Shown here one piece after another: positions 13,987 to 21,196 of a stretch of DNA of 21,196 nucleotides. Each line of letters opens with the position of its first letter. The first letter of the stretch is position 1. The notes beneath the pieces were generated by a model, which was given only the letters and a program-made list of their open reading frames with translations, was not told where the DNA came from and made no database searches. The stretch covers positions 5,379 through 26,574 of the forward strand of contig DIKR01000066.1 in assembly GCA_002424625.1 (NCBI GenBank), read 5' to 3'. Origin of the DNA: Desulfuromonadaceae bacterium UBA5613 (GTDB taxonomy: Bacteria; Desulfobacterota; Desulfuromonadia; Desulfuromonadales; UBA2197). The position numbers and the translations under genes are program-made.

Positions 13987-14982
13987 TTGACGACAAAAGA
14001 GAAGCGATTGAGCGAAGTTCAAGAACTTGAAAGATTCGCCGCCCACGATCAACACCTGGCGAGTCGATTGTTCGGTCAACAGAATGCCCATCTTAAACAG
14101 ATCGAGCAGGCGCTGGCTGTGCGGCTTACCTCGCGCGGCAGTGAGGTTTTGATTGAAGGTGAGCCCCTGGCCGTCGCTTTGACCCGTCGCACTCTTGAAG
14201 AGTTGCAGTCGGTCATGGAGGGGGGATACCAGCTTTATCCCAGCGATATCGATTACGCCATCCGTATCCTCAGCGCCGATTTCAATGCTGCGTTGCGCAC
14301 GATCTTTCTCGACACGGTCTTTGTCTCCTCCCGTAAAAAGATTATCTCCCCGAAGAGTCTGGCGCAAAAAGAGTATATCGATGCGATCCGGCAGCATCCT
14401 GTCGTCTTCGGCGTCGGTCCGGCCGGAACCGGCAAGACCTACCTCGCCATGGCGATGGCCGTCTCTTCTCTGCTCAAGAAAGAGGTCAGTCGCATCGTGC
14501 TGGTCCGTCCGGCGGTTGAGGCGGGCGAGAAGCTCGGCTTCCTCCCCGGCGATCTCGCCGAAAAGGTTAATCCGTATCTGCGGCCGTTATATGACGCCCT
14601 TTACGACATGCTCGATTTTGAAAAGGGCCAGGCCCTGATCGAGCGTGGCACCATTGAAGTCGCTCCCCTCGCCTTTATGCGCGGCCGGACGCTGAACGAC
14701 GCTTTTGTCATCCTCGATGAAGCGCAGAACACCACGGCCGAGCAGATGAAGATGTTTCTCACTCGTCTCGGTTTTGGCAGCCGTGCCGTCATTACCGGTG
14801 ACGTCACCCAGATCGATTTGCCGACGAGTCGCCTCTCGGGGTTGATTCAGGCGCAAAAAGTTCTTTCGGGAGTGAAGGGGATCAGTTTTAATACCTTTAC
14901 GGATCGCGATGTCGTCCGCCATCCGATTGTGCAGGCGATCGTTCAGGCTTACGATCGTGCCGCGATGACTTCAGATTTATGA
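13987..14982 (+). CDS. PhoH-like ATPase (PhoL/YbeZ type)
   Basis: This 331-residue cytoplasmic P-loop ATPase belongs to the PhoH family, whose YbeZ branch is functionally linked to YbeY in RNA metabolism. The N-terminal KH-like part (about 20-115, with GQQNAHLKQIEQ) precedes the ATPase domain, with Walker A GPAGTGKT (144-151) and Walker B VILDEAQ (241-247). The start is uncertain: an in-frame TAA lies at 13972-13974 and no ATG or GTG follows before conserved sequence, leaving TTG 13987 (or TTG 14008) with poor ribosome sites. Its stop overlaps the next ATG (ATGA), opening a long chain of coupled genes that includes ybeY two genes later, as in related bacteria. Confidence 0.92.
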   Translation: MTTKEKRLSEVQELERFAAHDQHLASRLFGQQNAHLKQIEQALAVRLTSRGSEVLIEGEPLAVALTRRTLEELQSVMEGGYQLYPSDIDYAIRILSADFNAALRTIFLDTVFVSSRKKIISPKSLAQKEYIDAIRQHPVVFGVGPAGTGKTYLAMAMAVSSLLKKEVSRIVLVRPAVEAGEKLGFLPGDLAEKVNPYLRPLYDALYDMLDFEKGQALIERGTIEVAPLAFMRGRTLNDAFVILDEAQNTTAEQMKMFLTRLGFGSRAVITGDVTQIDLPTSRLSGLIQAQKVLSGVKGISFNTFTDRDVVRHPIVQAIVQAYDRAAMTSDL

Positions 14983-17327
14983 AAAATCCTCCGGAAGTCC
15001 CCGAAACCCCCCGTCCGGTGACCAGCTGGACGACCCCGATTCCCGCCCTGAGTCGTGAAAGCGCTGTCCGCTACGGGATTCTCGTCCTTTTGGCCCTCCT
15101 CTTAACACTGATCATTCTTCCGCACCCGGCGCGCGTCCCTTCTGATTTTTCTCCCGGAGATATCGCCACCCATAATTTCAAGGTCTCACGGGATCTTCTT
15201 TTGGAAGATAGCTTTCGGACTGAACAGAAGCGCAGCGAGGCTTATGATCAGGTCGAATTCTATTACGACTTTGACAGCCGTTTCGGTGAAGAGCTGGTGG
15301 GGCGACTGCTTCAGGTCGGCTTAAGTCTAGAGCCTAAAGAAGGAGAAAAGGCGCCCGCCGTAGATCACGAGAATATTCTCGGCTTTGTTGCGAGTGAAGA
15401 GGAGATGACGTTGTTGCAGCAGTTTGCTGGCAACGAAGTCTGGCGGATTGCGGTGCATCGTGCGGTTGTCGTTCCTTACAATGCCCTGGTCGTCGAAAAT
15501 CTTTCGGCCTTTGAAAGTGACCGTGCCAAGGGGGTGGTGCTGCGCGATCTCCAAGGCAATATCCCGGAAACGAAACTCGGTAATCGACTGGTGATTGACC
15601 TGCAGGAGTTGCGCGGTGAGATCAAGGGTCGGCTGGCAGAGCTGCGGATGATTCCCCTGAAACAGCGCCGCTTACTCAGTGCGATGGTCGAAAAGATGCT
15701 CCGTCCCAATCTCACCTTTAATCGCGGTGAGACCGAGTTGCGTCGCAAGGCAGCGGTCGATGCTGTCACTCCTGCCCTCTTTCAAATCAAGCGCGGCGAG
15801 ATGATCGTGCGTGTCGGGGAGCGTATCTCCGAGGAGCAACTTCGCAAACTCAAGGCGATTGCATCGCACTCTGGTGATTATGCCGCTTCTGTGCGCACGA
15901 CCATCGGTTTGATGCTCTTGACCATCCTCCTTTTCTTTGCCGTCCATCGTTTTAGCAAGCTTAATATACGTAAGTATCGCCCGAACAATCGCGATCTTCT
16001 CTTCCTGTCGATCTTTTTTGTTGTCTTCTTTCTGCTGGTAAAGATTGCGCTGGTCATTTCCTCCACCCTTGATGCCGCTTTTCCCAGCATCGAACCCGAG
16101 ACCTTTTACTATCTCTTCCCCTTTGCCGTCGGCGCCATGGTCGTCCGCATTGTTTTGAACTCAGAAGTCGCCCTCATCTTCAACATTCTTGCAACCTTGC
16201 TGCTCGGGGTCCAATTCGGGGCGGCCCCGATCCTCCTCTTTGTCTTTATCGGCGGAGTAACCGCTGCGCATCGCGTCCGTCGCTGTAAAGAGCGCTCGGT
16301 CATCTACCGGGCGGGTCTGTATGTCGGACTGATCAATGCTTGTGCCGTCTTCTTTCTTGCCCTCCTTGCCGGGCGCCCCTTGAGCGAGCAGACCCTGTGG
16401 GGGATGATCTTCGGTTTTTTCGGCGGACTGCTTTGTGCTGCGGTCGCCACCGCCATTATCCCGGTGATCGAGTCATTGTTTCGTTATACGACGGATATCA
16501 AGCTCCTTGAACTCGCCAATATGAACAATCCGTTATTGCGTGAGTTGATGGTCCAGGCGCCGGGGACGTATCATCATTCGGTGATTGTCGGCAATCTTGT
16601 CGAAGCAGCGGCAGAATCGATCAATGCCAACCCCCTCCTGGCCAAAGTGGCGGCGTATTATCATGATATCGGCAAGATGAAAAAACCCCTATATTTTAGC
16701 GAGAATATGCGGGACGGCGAGAATCGTCACGATAAACTGGCACCGTCGATGAGTGCTCTGATCATTGCCGCCCATGTGCGCGACGGCCTTGATCTCGCCA
16801 AAGAGCACAAACTTGGGGCAATGATCAAAGAGGTGATTGAACAGCATCACGGCACGGCGCAGATGCGTTTCTTTTACGATAAGGCAAAGCAGCAACGCGA
16901 ATCCGATCTGCCGCCGCTTGATGAGCATGAATTCCGTTATCCCGGTCCCAAGCCGCAGACACGGGAAGCCGCCCTGATCATGCTCGCCGACGCTGTCGAA
17001 GCAGCGAGCCGGACGCTGAAAAATCCGACCCCGGCACGAATCCAGGGGGCGGTGCAGAAGATCATCAATTACATCTTCACCGACGGCCAGCTCGATGAGT
17101 GTGAATTGACTTTGAAAGATCTGCATTTAATTGCCAAAAGTTTCAATTTAGTCCTGGCCGGCATTTATCACCATCGTATTGATTATCCGGAACCGGCTTT
17201 TAAAGAAACACAAAAGAGGAAGAGCAGTGAACATTCAGATCGAGAACCGGCAAAAACAACAGAAAGTCAGCATTCCTCAACTCCGCAAAGTCGCCCGGAA
17301 GATATTAAACGTCTCGGGATGTCCTGA
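14979..17327 (+). CDS. 7TM-7TMR-HD membrane phosphohydrolase (PgpH-like)
   Basis: This 782-residue membrane protein has an N-terminal span (about 32-48), an extracytoplasmic 7TMR-HDED domain (about 50-295), roughly seven membrane helices (about 305-500) and a cytoplasmic HD domain (about 515-735). HD metal-site residues are visible: YHHS (531-534), HDIGK (562-566), H599 and the QHH at 622-624. Listeria PgpH of this architecture hydrolyses cyclic di-AMP, but whether that holds here is inference; no cyclase is in the window. ATG 14979 overlaps the phoH stop. The last 33 residues, rich in Ser/Gln/Lys/Pro, are read through the start of ybeY, giving a 101-base overlap and suggesting that an earlier stop codon was lost. 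Confidence 0.92.
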   Translation: MKNPPEVPETPRPVTSWTTPIPALSRESAVRYGILVLLALLLTLIILPHPARVPSDFSPGDIATHNFKVSRDLLLEDSFRTEQKRSEAYDQVEFYYDFDSRFGEELVGRLLQVGLSLEPKEGEKAPAVDHENILGFVASEEEMTLLQQFAGNEVWRIAVHRAVVVPYNALVVENLSAFESDRAKGVVLRDLQGNIPETKLGNRLVIDLQELRGEIKGRLAELRMIPLKQRRLLSAMVEKMLRPNLTFNRGETELRRKAAVDAVTPALFQIKRGEMIVRVGERISEEQLRKLKAIASHSGDYAASVRTTIGLMLLTILLFFAVHRFSKLNIRKYRPNNRDLLFLSIFFVVFFLLVKIALVISSTLDAAFPSIEPETFYYLFPFAVGAMVVRIVLNSEVALIFNILATLLLGVQFGAAPILLFVFIGGVTAAHRVRRCKERSVIYRAGLYVGLINACAVFFLALLAGRPLSEQTLWGMIFGFFGGLLCAAVATAIIPVIESLFRYTTDIKLLELANMNNPLLRELMVQAPGTYHHSVIVGNLVEAAAESINANPLLAKVAAYYHDIGKMKKPLYFSENMRDGENRHDKLAPSMSALIIAAHVRDGLDLAKEHKLGAMIKEVIEQHHGTAQMRFFYDKAKQQRESDLPPLDEHEFRYPGPKPQTREAALIMLADAVEAASRTLKNPTPARIQGAVQKIINYIFTDGQLDECELTLKDLHLIAKSFNLVLAGIYHHRIDYPEPAFKETQKRKSSEHSDREPAKTTESQHSSTPQSRPEDIKRLGMS
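17216..17220 (+). promoter_or_regulatory. Ribosome binding site fixing the ybeY GTG start
   Basis: GAGGA inside the 3' end of the HD gene lies six bases before GTG 17227. Confidence 0.55.
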
Positions 17328-17694
17328 CGCTGAGCTGTCGATTCTCATCGTCGGGGACCGGCGCATTCGTCAGATCAATCGCGACTATCTGCAGCGCGAT
17401 AAATCGACTAATGTTATCTCCTTTGCCCAGCAGGAAGGGGAGACAATCGGTGGAGGCGGGCTCCTTCTCGGCGATGTCGTGATCTCGGCGGCAACAGCCG
17501 CCCGTGATGCCGCGGACGCCGGAGTGCCGTTCGTCAGCGAACTTTACTTTCTGTTGTTGCACGGCATTCTTCACCTCCTCGGCTACGACCATGAACGCAG
17601 CGGCGCTGCAGAAGCGGCACGGATGGAGGCGCGGGAGGAAGAGATTTTCAATCTGCTGCGCCTCGAATTTCCAGAGATCACAGCCGTTCCATGA
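17227..17694 (+). CDS. ybeY: Endoribonuclease YbeY (rRNA maturation factor)
   Basis: This 155-residue zinc metalloprotein belongs to the UPF0054/YbeY family, which acts in 16S rRNA 3' maturation and ribosome quality control. The signature HGILHLLGYDH (112-122) supplies the three metal-binding histidines H112, H116 and H122. The family's N-terminal NIQIENRQ and the central STNVISFA (60-67) are also present. GTG 17227 is chosen because the family-like sequence begins there and GAGGA precedes it; an upstream in-frame ATG at 17179 would add 16 basic residues. It overlaps the HD gene by 101 bases in another frame, and its stop overlaps the next ATG (ATGA). Confidence 0.95.
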   Translation: MNIQIENRQKQQKVSIPQLRKVARKILNVSGCPDAELSILIVGDRRIRQINRDYLQRDKSTNVISFAQQEGETIGGGGLLLGDVVISAATAARDAADAGVPFVSELYFLLLHGILHLLGYDHERSGAAEAARMEAREEEIFNLLRLEFPEITAVP

Positions 17695-18386
17695 AGCCTT
17701 CACGCTGGATTGAGAGCGTCAATTGCGCCATAGAAGGGATCCTTTGGACCGCCCGCACCCAGAAGCACATGCGCTGGCACTTTCTCAGTGCTGCTGCTGT
17801 CCTCTTTGCCGCGCTCTTCTTTAAGGTTCCGACCGTCGATTTTCTGCTCCTGACTCTGGCGATCACCCTTGTTCTCTTTGCCGAGATCATTAATACCGCA
17901 GTGGAAGTCGTTGTCGATCTCGTCAGTCCGGGTTATCATCCCCTCGCCAAGCAGGCCAAGGATGTCGCCGCCGGTGCCGTCCTCCTCGCTGTCTGCGGAG
18001 CGGCGGTCGTCGGCTATGTCGTCTTTTCCTCCCGCATCTTTGCCGCAGTGCCGGGAAAAGAGCGCGTTATTGCCGATGTTCCCGGCGATGTTGCGGTAGT
18101 TTCGATCCTGATCGTGACGATCGCCGTGATTCTGCTTAAGGCACATTTTGCCAAGGGGAGTCCGTTGCACGGCGGGATGCCGAGCGGTCATGCGGCTGTT
18201 GCTTTTGCCATCGCTGTTGCCATTGTTTTTTCCGGTGCGACCCTGGTTATTGATCTTTGCGCTTTTACTCTGGCAGCCATGGTCAGCCAGAGCCGGCTGT
18301 TGATGAAGATTCATACCTTGGGCGAGGTCCTGTTCGGCGCTCTGCTCGGGAGTAGTCTCTCTCTGTTTTTACATCTACTGCTTTAA
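17691..18386 (+). CDS. DgkA-PAP2 fusion (lipid kinase plus lipid phosphatase domains)
   Basis: This 231-residue membrane protein joins two domains. Residues 1-110 are a DgkA-type kinase: AEIINTAVEVVVD (64-76) carries the catalytic glutamate pattern and KQAKDVAAGAVLL (87-99) the second conserved block. Gram-positive members phosphorylate undecaprenol; E. coli DgkA phosphorylates diacylglycerol. Residues 130-231 are a PAP2 phosphatase domain with PSGH (164-167) and SR-x5-H-T-x2-E (201-212), the last position being Glu where Asp is usual. The two activities oppose each other on similar lipids, so the fusion may balance undecaprenyl or phosphatidate pools. The start overlaps the ybeY stop, and corC begins 30 bases after the stop. 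Confidence 0.9.
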   Translation: MKPSRWIESVNCAIEGILWTARTQKHMRWHFLSAAAVLFAALFFKVPTVDFLLLTLAITLVLFAEIINTAVEVVVDLVSPGYHPLAKQAKDVAAGAVLLAVCGAAVVGYVVFSSRIFAAVPGKERVIADVPGDVAVVSILIVTIAVILLKAHFAKGSPLHGGMPSGHAAVAFAIAVAIVFSGATLVIDLCAFTLAAMVSQSRLLMKIHTLGEVLFGALLGSSLSLFLHLLL

Positions 18387-18416
18387 CCACTCTAACTTTC
18401 AAAGGAGAAGCCGACG

Positions 18417-19280
18417 TTGGAAAGTGACAGTCCATCCCCCAAAACATCCCTGCTCAGCATCTTGTTCAGTCGCATCTTTTCTGGCCGGCCACGCCGGGCG
18501 CGTACCGGTGAAGAGTTGCAGGAACTCATCGAAGAATCAGAAGCCAACGGCATCCTCAACGAAGAAGAAGGGGAGATGCTCCACTCCATCCTCGAATTCG
18601 GCGACATGATTGTCCGTCAGGTCATGGTCACCCGGACCGACATGATCATCTGCCCGATCACTGCCAACCTCTCCCGCCTCCTCGAATTGATCAACTCCAG
18701 CGGCCATTCGCGTATCCCCATCTTTGAAGGGACTACCGACGGCATCGTCGGCATCGTTTATGCCAAGGACCTGCTCCGTTACTGGGGGGCTAACGATGAC
18801 ACCCTGACCATTGCCGAGGTCATGCGCACCCCTTTTTATGTGCCGGAGACCAAGGCGGTGGAGGATCTCCTTCAGGATTTCCGCAGCAAACGGGTGCACA
18901 TGGCGATTGTCATTGACGAATATGGCGGCACTTCGGGATTGGTGACGATCGAGGATCTGCTCGAAGAGATTGTCGGCGATATTCAGGACGAATTCGACCG
19001 GGAAGAGGATTGGTTGATCGTCGAAGAGGGTGGCGGCGTTATGGTCGATGGCCGGCTCAATATTGCCGATCTGGAAGAACATTTCGATCTGGAAATCCCT
19101 CGCGACAAATTCGATACGGTCGGCGGCTATCTGGTCAATCTTAACGGTCAAGTGCCGGCCTGCGGTGAATTCTTTACTGACAGTGGCCTGATCCTGGAGG
19201 TCATTGCCGCTGACCAGCGTAAAGTCTCCAAAGTGCGCATTCGTCGCGCGGTCACGATGGAAGTGGAGAATTACGAATAA
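18417..19280 (+). CDS. corC: CorC/HlyC family CBS-domain protein
   Basis: This 287-residue protein has no membrane domain, unlike the longer CNNM/YtfL-type relatives. An N-terminal acidic helix region (RTGEELQELIEESEANGIL) precedes two CBS domains (about 66-125 and 130-187, with IDEYGGTSGLVTIEDLLEEIVGDI) and a C-terminal CorC_HlyC domain (about 200-280, DGRLNIADLEEHF). E. coli CorC (YbeX) is linked to magnesium/cobalt efflux and also sits between ybeY and lnt. The start is TTG 18417 with AAAGGAG at 18401-18407; no ATG precedes conserved sequence. The stop overlaps the lnt start (TAATG). Confidence 0.92.
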   Translation: MESDSPSPKTSLLSILFSRIFSGRPRRARTGEELQELIEESEANGILNEEEGEMLHSILEFGDMIVRQVMVTRTDMIICPITANLSRLLELINSSGHSRIPIFEGTTDGIVGIVYAKDLLRYWGANDDTLTIAEVMRTPFYVPETKAVEDLLQDFRSKRVHMAIVIDEYGGTSGLVTIEDLLEEIVGDIQDEFDREEDWLIVEEGGGVMVDGRLNIADLEEHFDLEIPRDKFDTVGGYLVNLNGQVPACGEFFTDSGLILEVIAADQRKVSKVRIRRAVTMEVENYE

Positions 19281-20812
19281 TGTGGCGTTCCCTGGCCGCC
19301 CTGCCGTGGCGGATCCTCTTCAGTTCAACCCTTTCCGGCCTCCTGCTGGCATTGGCTTATCCGCGCCCGGACTTTGCCGCCATCGCCTGGGTCGCCTTAG
19401 TCCCCCTTTGTCTGTGTCTGCATGCCCGTCCATTCTGGTCCGGTTTCGCCGCCGGCCTCGGCTTTTTTGGCCTGGTTCTGTACTGGCTGAACATTGTCAT
19501 GGTCACCTTTGGCCATCTCCATCCCCTCCTTTCGCTTATTTGCTATCTCGTTCTCGTTGCTTATCTTGCCCTCTTCTTTGCCGGCGTGACCTGGGGGACG
19601 GCTTACCTGCAGCGCCGCCTCAACCTTTCCAGTGCTTTGACCTTTCCCGTCCTTTGGGTGGCGCTGGAATATCTCCGGGCGCATGCTTTGACCGGTTTTC
19701 CCTGGGCGCTCCTCGGTTATTCGCAACAGAGCTGGCTGCAGGCGATCCAGTCGGCGGATCTCTTTGGTGTTTACGGCCTCAGTTATCTGCTCGCCCTGGT
19801 TAATATCACTGTCGCTCTGATGATAAGTGCCCTGCGCCAACACCGGCAGATGCCGCGTCTTGCTGTTGCCGTGTCGATCCTCCTCTTTAGCGCCAATCTC
19901 CTTTACGGCTACCTGAGCTTGCAGAAGAATCCGGCCGAGCGCGAGCAGACCCTGACGACGACGCTGGTGCAGGGGAATATCGATCAGTCAATCAAGTGGG
20001 ATCCGGCCTTTGTCCAGTCGACTGTCGCCCGCTACCGTGATCTCTCGCTGGCCGCTGCCAGCGAATATAAATCAGAACTGATCGTCTGGCCGGAAAGCGC
20101 CACTCCCTTTTATTATCAGGATCAGAACCCCCTTGGTGAGGAAGTGCGGCAGGTGGCGATCAGCAGCCAGGCAGCGCTCCTCTTCGGCAGTCCGGCTTAT
20201 GAAAAGCGCGCCGACGGGCGCTGGCACTTCCTCAACAGTGCCTTCCTCCTTGGTCCGCAAGGCGAGACCCTCGGCCGCGGCGACAAAGTTCATCTCGTCC
20301 CTTTCGGTGAATATGTGCCGCTCAAGAAGGTCCTCCCCTTTGTCAACAAGCTCGTCGAAGGGATCGGCGACTTCTCTGCCGGCATCATTCAGCCGCTGCG
20401 CCTCGGCGAACATCGCATCGGTATTCTGGTCTGCTACGAAGGGATCTTCCCGGAGCTGGCCCGCGCTTATGTGAATCAAGGGAGCGATCTCCTCGTCAAC
20501 GTCACCAACGATGCCTGGTACGGTCACTCTTCCGCCCCCTTTCAACACCTCTCCATGGCGCGCTTCCGAGCCATTGAAAACCGCATCTGGCTGGTGCGGG
20601 CGGCCAATACCGGGATCAGCGCCTTTATCGATCCCACTGGCAAGATCGGCAGCGCGACGCCGATCTTTGTCACCCTCTCCACCACCGCCAAGGTCGGTCT
20701 TGGCAGTCGGCCGACCCTGTATCGCAGCATCGGCGATGCCCTGCCGCTTGCCTTTCTGTTGCTTTGTGCCTACTGGTTCTGGTGTGCCTGGCGCCGGCCG
20801 AGGTTGACCTGA
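19280..20812 (+). CDS. lnt: Apolipoprotein N-acyltransferase
   Basis: This 510-residue inner-membrane enzyme adds the third acyl chain to the N-terminal cysteine of lipoproteins, using phospholipid as donor. About six N-terminal membrane helices (to about 205) and a nitrilase-like periplasmic domain are seen. The catalytic triad is intact: E272 (WPESATPF), K336 (GDKVHLVPFGEYVP) and C385 (VCYEGIFPE). A C-terminal membrane helix (about 487-504) ends the protein. Length and residue positions are close to E. coli Lnt. GGAG at 19265-19268 precedes ATG 19280, which overlaps the corC stop. Order ybeZ/phoH - ybeY - corC - lnt is shared with many Proteobacteria. Confidence 0.97.
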   Translation: MWRSLAALPWRILFSSTLSGLLLALAYPRPDFAAIAWVALVPLCLCLHARPFWSGFAAGLGFFGLVLYWLNIVMVTFGHLHPLLSLICYLVLVAYLALFFAGVTWGTAYLQRRLNLSSALTFPVLWVALEYLRAHALTGFPWALLGYSQQSWLQAIQSADLFGVYGLSYLLALVNITVALMISALRQHRQMPRLAVAVSILLFSANLLYGYLSLQKNPAEREQTLTTTLVQGNIDQSIKWDPAFVQSTVARYRDLSLAAASEYKSELIVWPESATPFYYQDQNPLGEEVRQVAISSQAALLFGSPAYEKRADGRWHFLNSAFLLGPQGETLGRGDKVHLVPFGEYVPLKKVLPFVNKLVEGIGDFSAGIIQPLRLGEHRIGILVCYEGIFPELARAYVNQGSDLLVNVTNDAWYGHSSAPFQHLSMARFRAIENRIWLVRAANTGISAFIDPTGKIGSATPIFVTLSTTAKVGLGSRPTLYRSIGDALPLAFLLLCAYWFWCAWRRPRLT

Positions 20813-20831
20813 TGATGACCAAGGAGATTTT

Positions 20832-21098
20832 ATGTCGGAGTTGACCGCGATTTACGAAGCATCTCTGGCCAAATGGGGCGTTGAAGGGCAATACGACCAG
20901 GCGATCGAAGAGTGCGCCGAACTGATCACCGCGCTGATGCACCTGCGCCGGCAGCGCAATAACGAGGAAGAAGTCATCGCCGAGCTCGCCGATGTCACCT
21001 TGATGATCGGACAGCTCACTTATATGTTCGGCCCTGAGCGTGTTGCACAAGCCAAAGCCGCGAAGATCGCCAAGCTCCATGCCCTCCTTGGCGCCTGA
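20832..21098 (+). CDS. Small MazG-like nucleotide pyrophosphohydrolase-type protein
   Basis: This 88-residue all-alpha protein carries the MazG/dUTPase-superfamily metal pattern: E-E-C-A-E (EECAELITAL, about 26-35) and, about twenty residues on, E-x2-D (ELADVTLMIGQL, about 50-61). Such proteins hydrolyse (d)NTPs to monophosphates; the single short domain suggests a dimer or tetramer. The substrate is unknown. ATG 20832 follows AAGGAG at 20821-20826. It lies 19 bases after lnt and is probably the last gene of the long operon, but I see no hairpin terminator behind it. Confidence 0.8.
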   Translation: MSELTAIYEASLAKWGVEGQYDQAIEECAELITALMHLRRQRNNEEEVIAELADVTLMIGQLTYMFGPERVAQAKAAKIAKLHALLGA

Positions 21099-21126
21099 GT
21101 CAAAAAATAAGACAGTGTTTGTAATC

Positions 21127-21156
21127 TTGACTTAAAGAGCGATCCGTTGTTATATT
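21127..21156 (+). promoter_or_regulatory. Promoter of the gene starting at 21187
   Basis: TTGACT (21127-21132) and TATATT (21151-21156) are separated by 18 bases (or TTATAT at 21150 by 17). It lies in the gap after the MazG-like gene and before a new ATG, so that gene is probably a separate unit. Confidence 0.55.
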
Positions 21157-21186
21157 CCGCCGGTCATTTTCAGTGAGGATAAATTG

Positions 21187-21196
21187 ATGCGTACTG
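21187..21196 (+). CDS. Start of a further gene, cut by the window end
   Basis: ATG 21187 follows GAGGA (21175-21179) at seven bases and a good promoter. Only three codons (M-R-T) are visible, so no product can be named. Confidence 0.5.

Overview
The window most resembles a Desulfuromonadales-type deltaproteobacterium (Geobacter/Desulfuromonas/Pelobacter relatives). This rests on the moderately GC-rich, Gram-negative gene content (Lnt, an Mla-type lipid transporter), the run phoH - 7TM-HD phosphohydrolase - ybeY - dgkA/PAP2 - corC - lnt, and tRNA genes that encode their CCA ends. Family and genus are inference; no rRNA or species marker is present. I see no phage, insertion sequence, CRISPR array or plasmid gene, so this looks like ordinary chromosome.

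Layout. 1-3053: a possible short intergenic repeat, a spermidine-synthase-like SAM-fold protein (+), then convergent gltX preceded by a TauE/SafE-type permease (both -, one operon). 3100-3370: tRNA-Leu(CAG) and tRNA-Cys(GCA) on the minus strand with a promoter and a terminator. 3460-4881: metY, with a sigma70-like promoter whose -35 is overlapped by a perfect inverted repeat, and a 19-bp terminator hairpin. 5026-10329: a six-gene plus-strand operon made of a TPR-like protein, a 33-residue single-span membrane protein missed by size cut-offs, a secreted protein with about 20 W/F-P-aromatic strand motifs, mlaE, mlaF and mlaD. 10444-11935: a class I/II aminotransferase, then tRNA-Gly(CCC) with a near-consensus promoter and a terminator. 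11955-13848 (-): an M24 Xaa-Pro peptidase-like enzyme and a class I glutamine amidotransferase. 13987-21098 (+): phoH, pgpH-like HD phosphohydrolase, ybeY, a DgkA-PAP2 fusion, corC, lnt and a small MazG-like protein, mostly joined by start/stop overlaps. The first codons of another gene begin at 21187.

Two cell-envelope themes dominate. The Mla-like operon probably moves phospholipid between the membranes: MlaE and MlaF form the inner-membrane ABC core and MlaD the substrate-binding MCE ring, here with a long tail carrying five units at an exact 34-residue period. The three genes ahead of mlaE are translationally coupled to it and have no function I can name. Together they are the best candidate in the window for an undescribed extension of a known system. 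The second theme is the RNA and membrane maintenance cluster: PhoH and YbeY (RNA metabolism), an HD phosphodiesterase, lipid or undecaprenol phosphorylation and dephosphorylation, CorC, and lipoprotein N-acylation by Lnt. In that cluster the HD gene runs 101 bases into ybeY, which is unusual.
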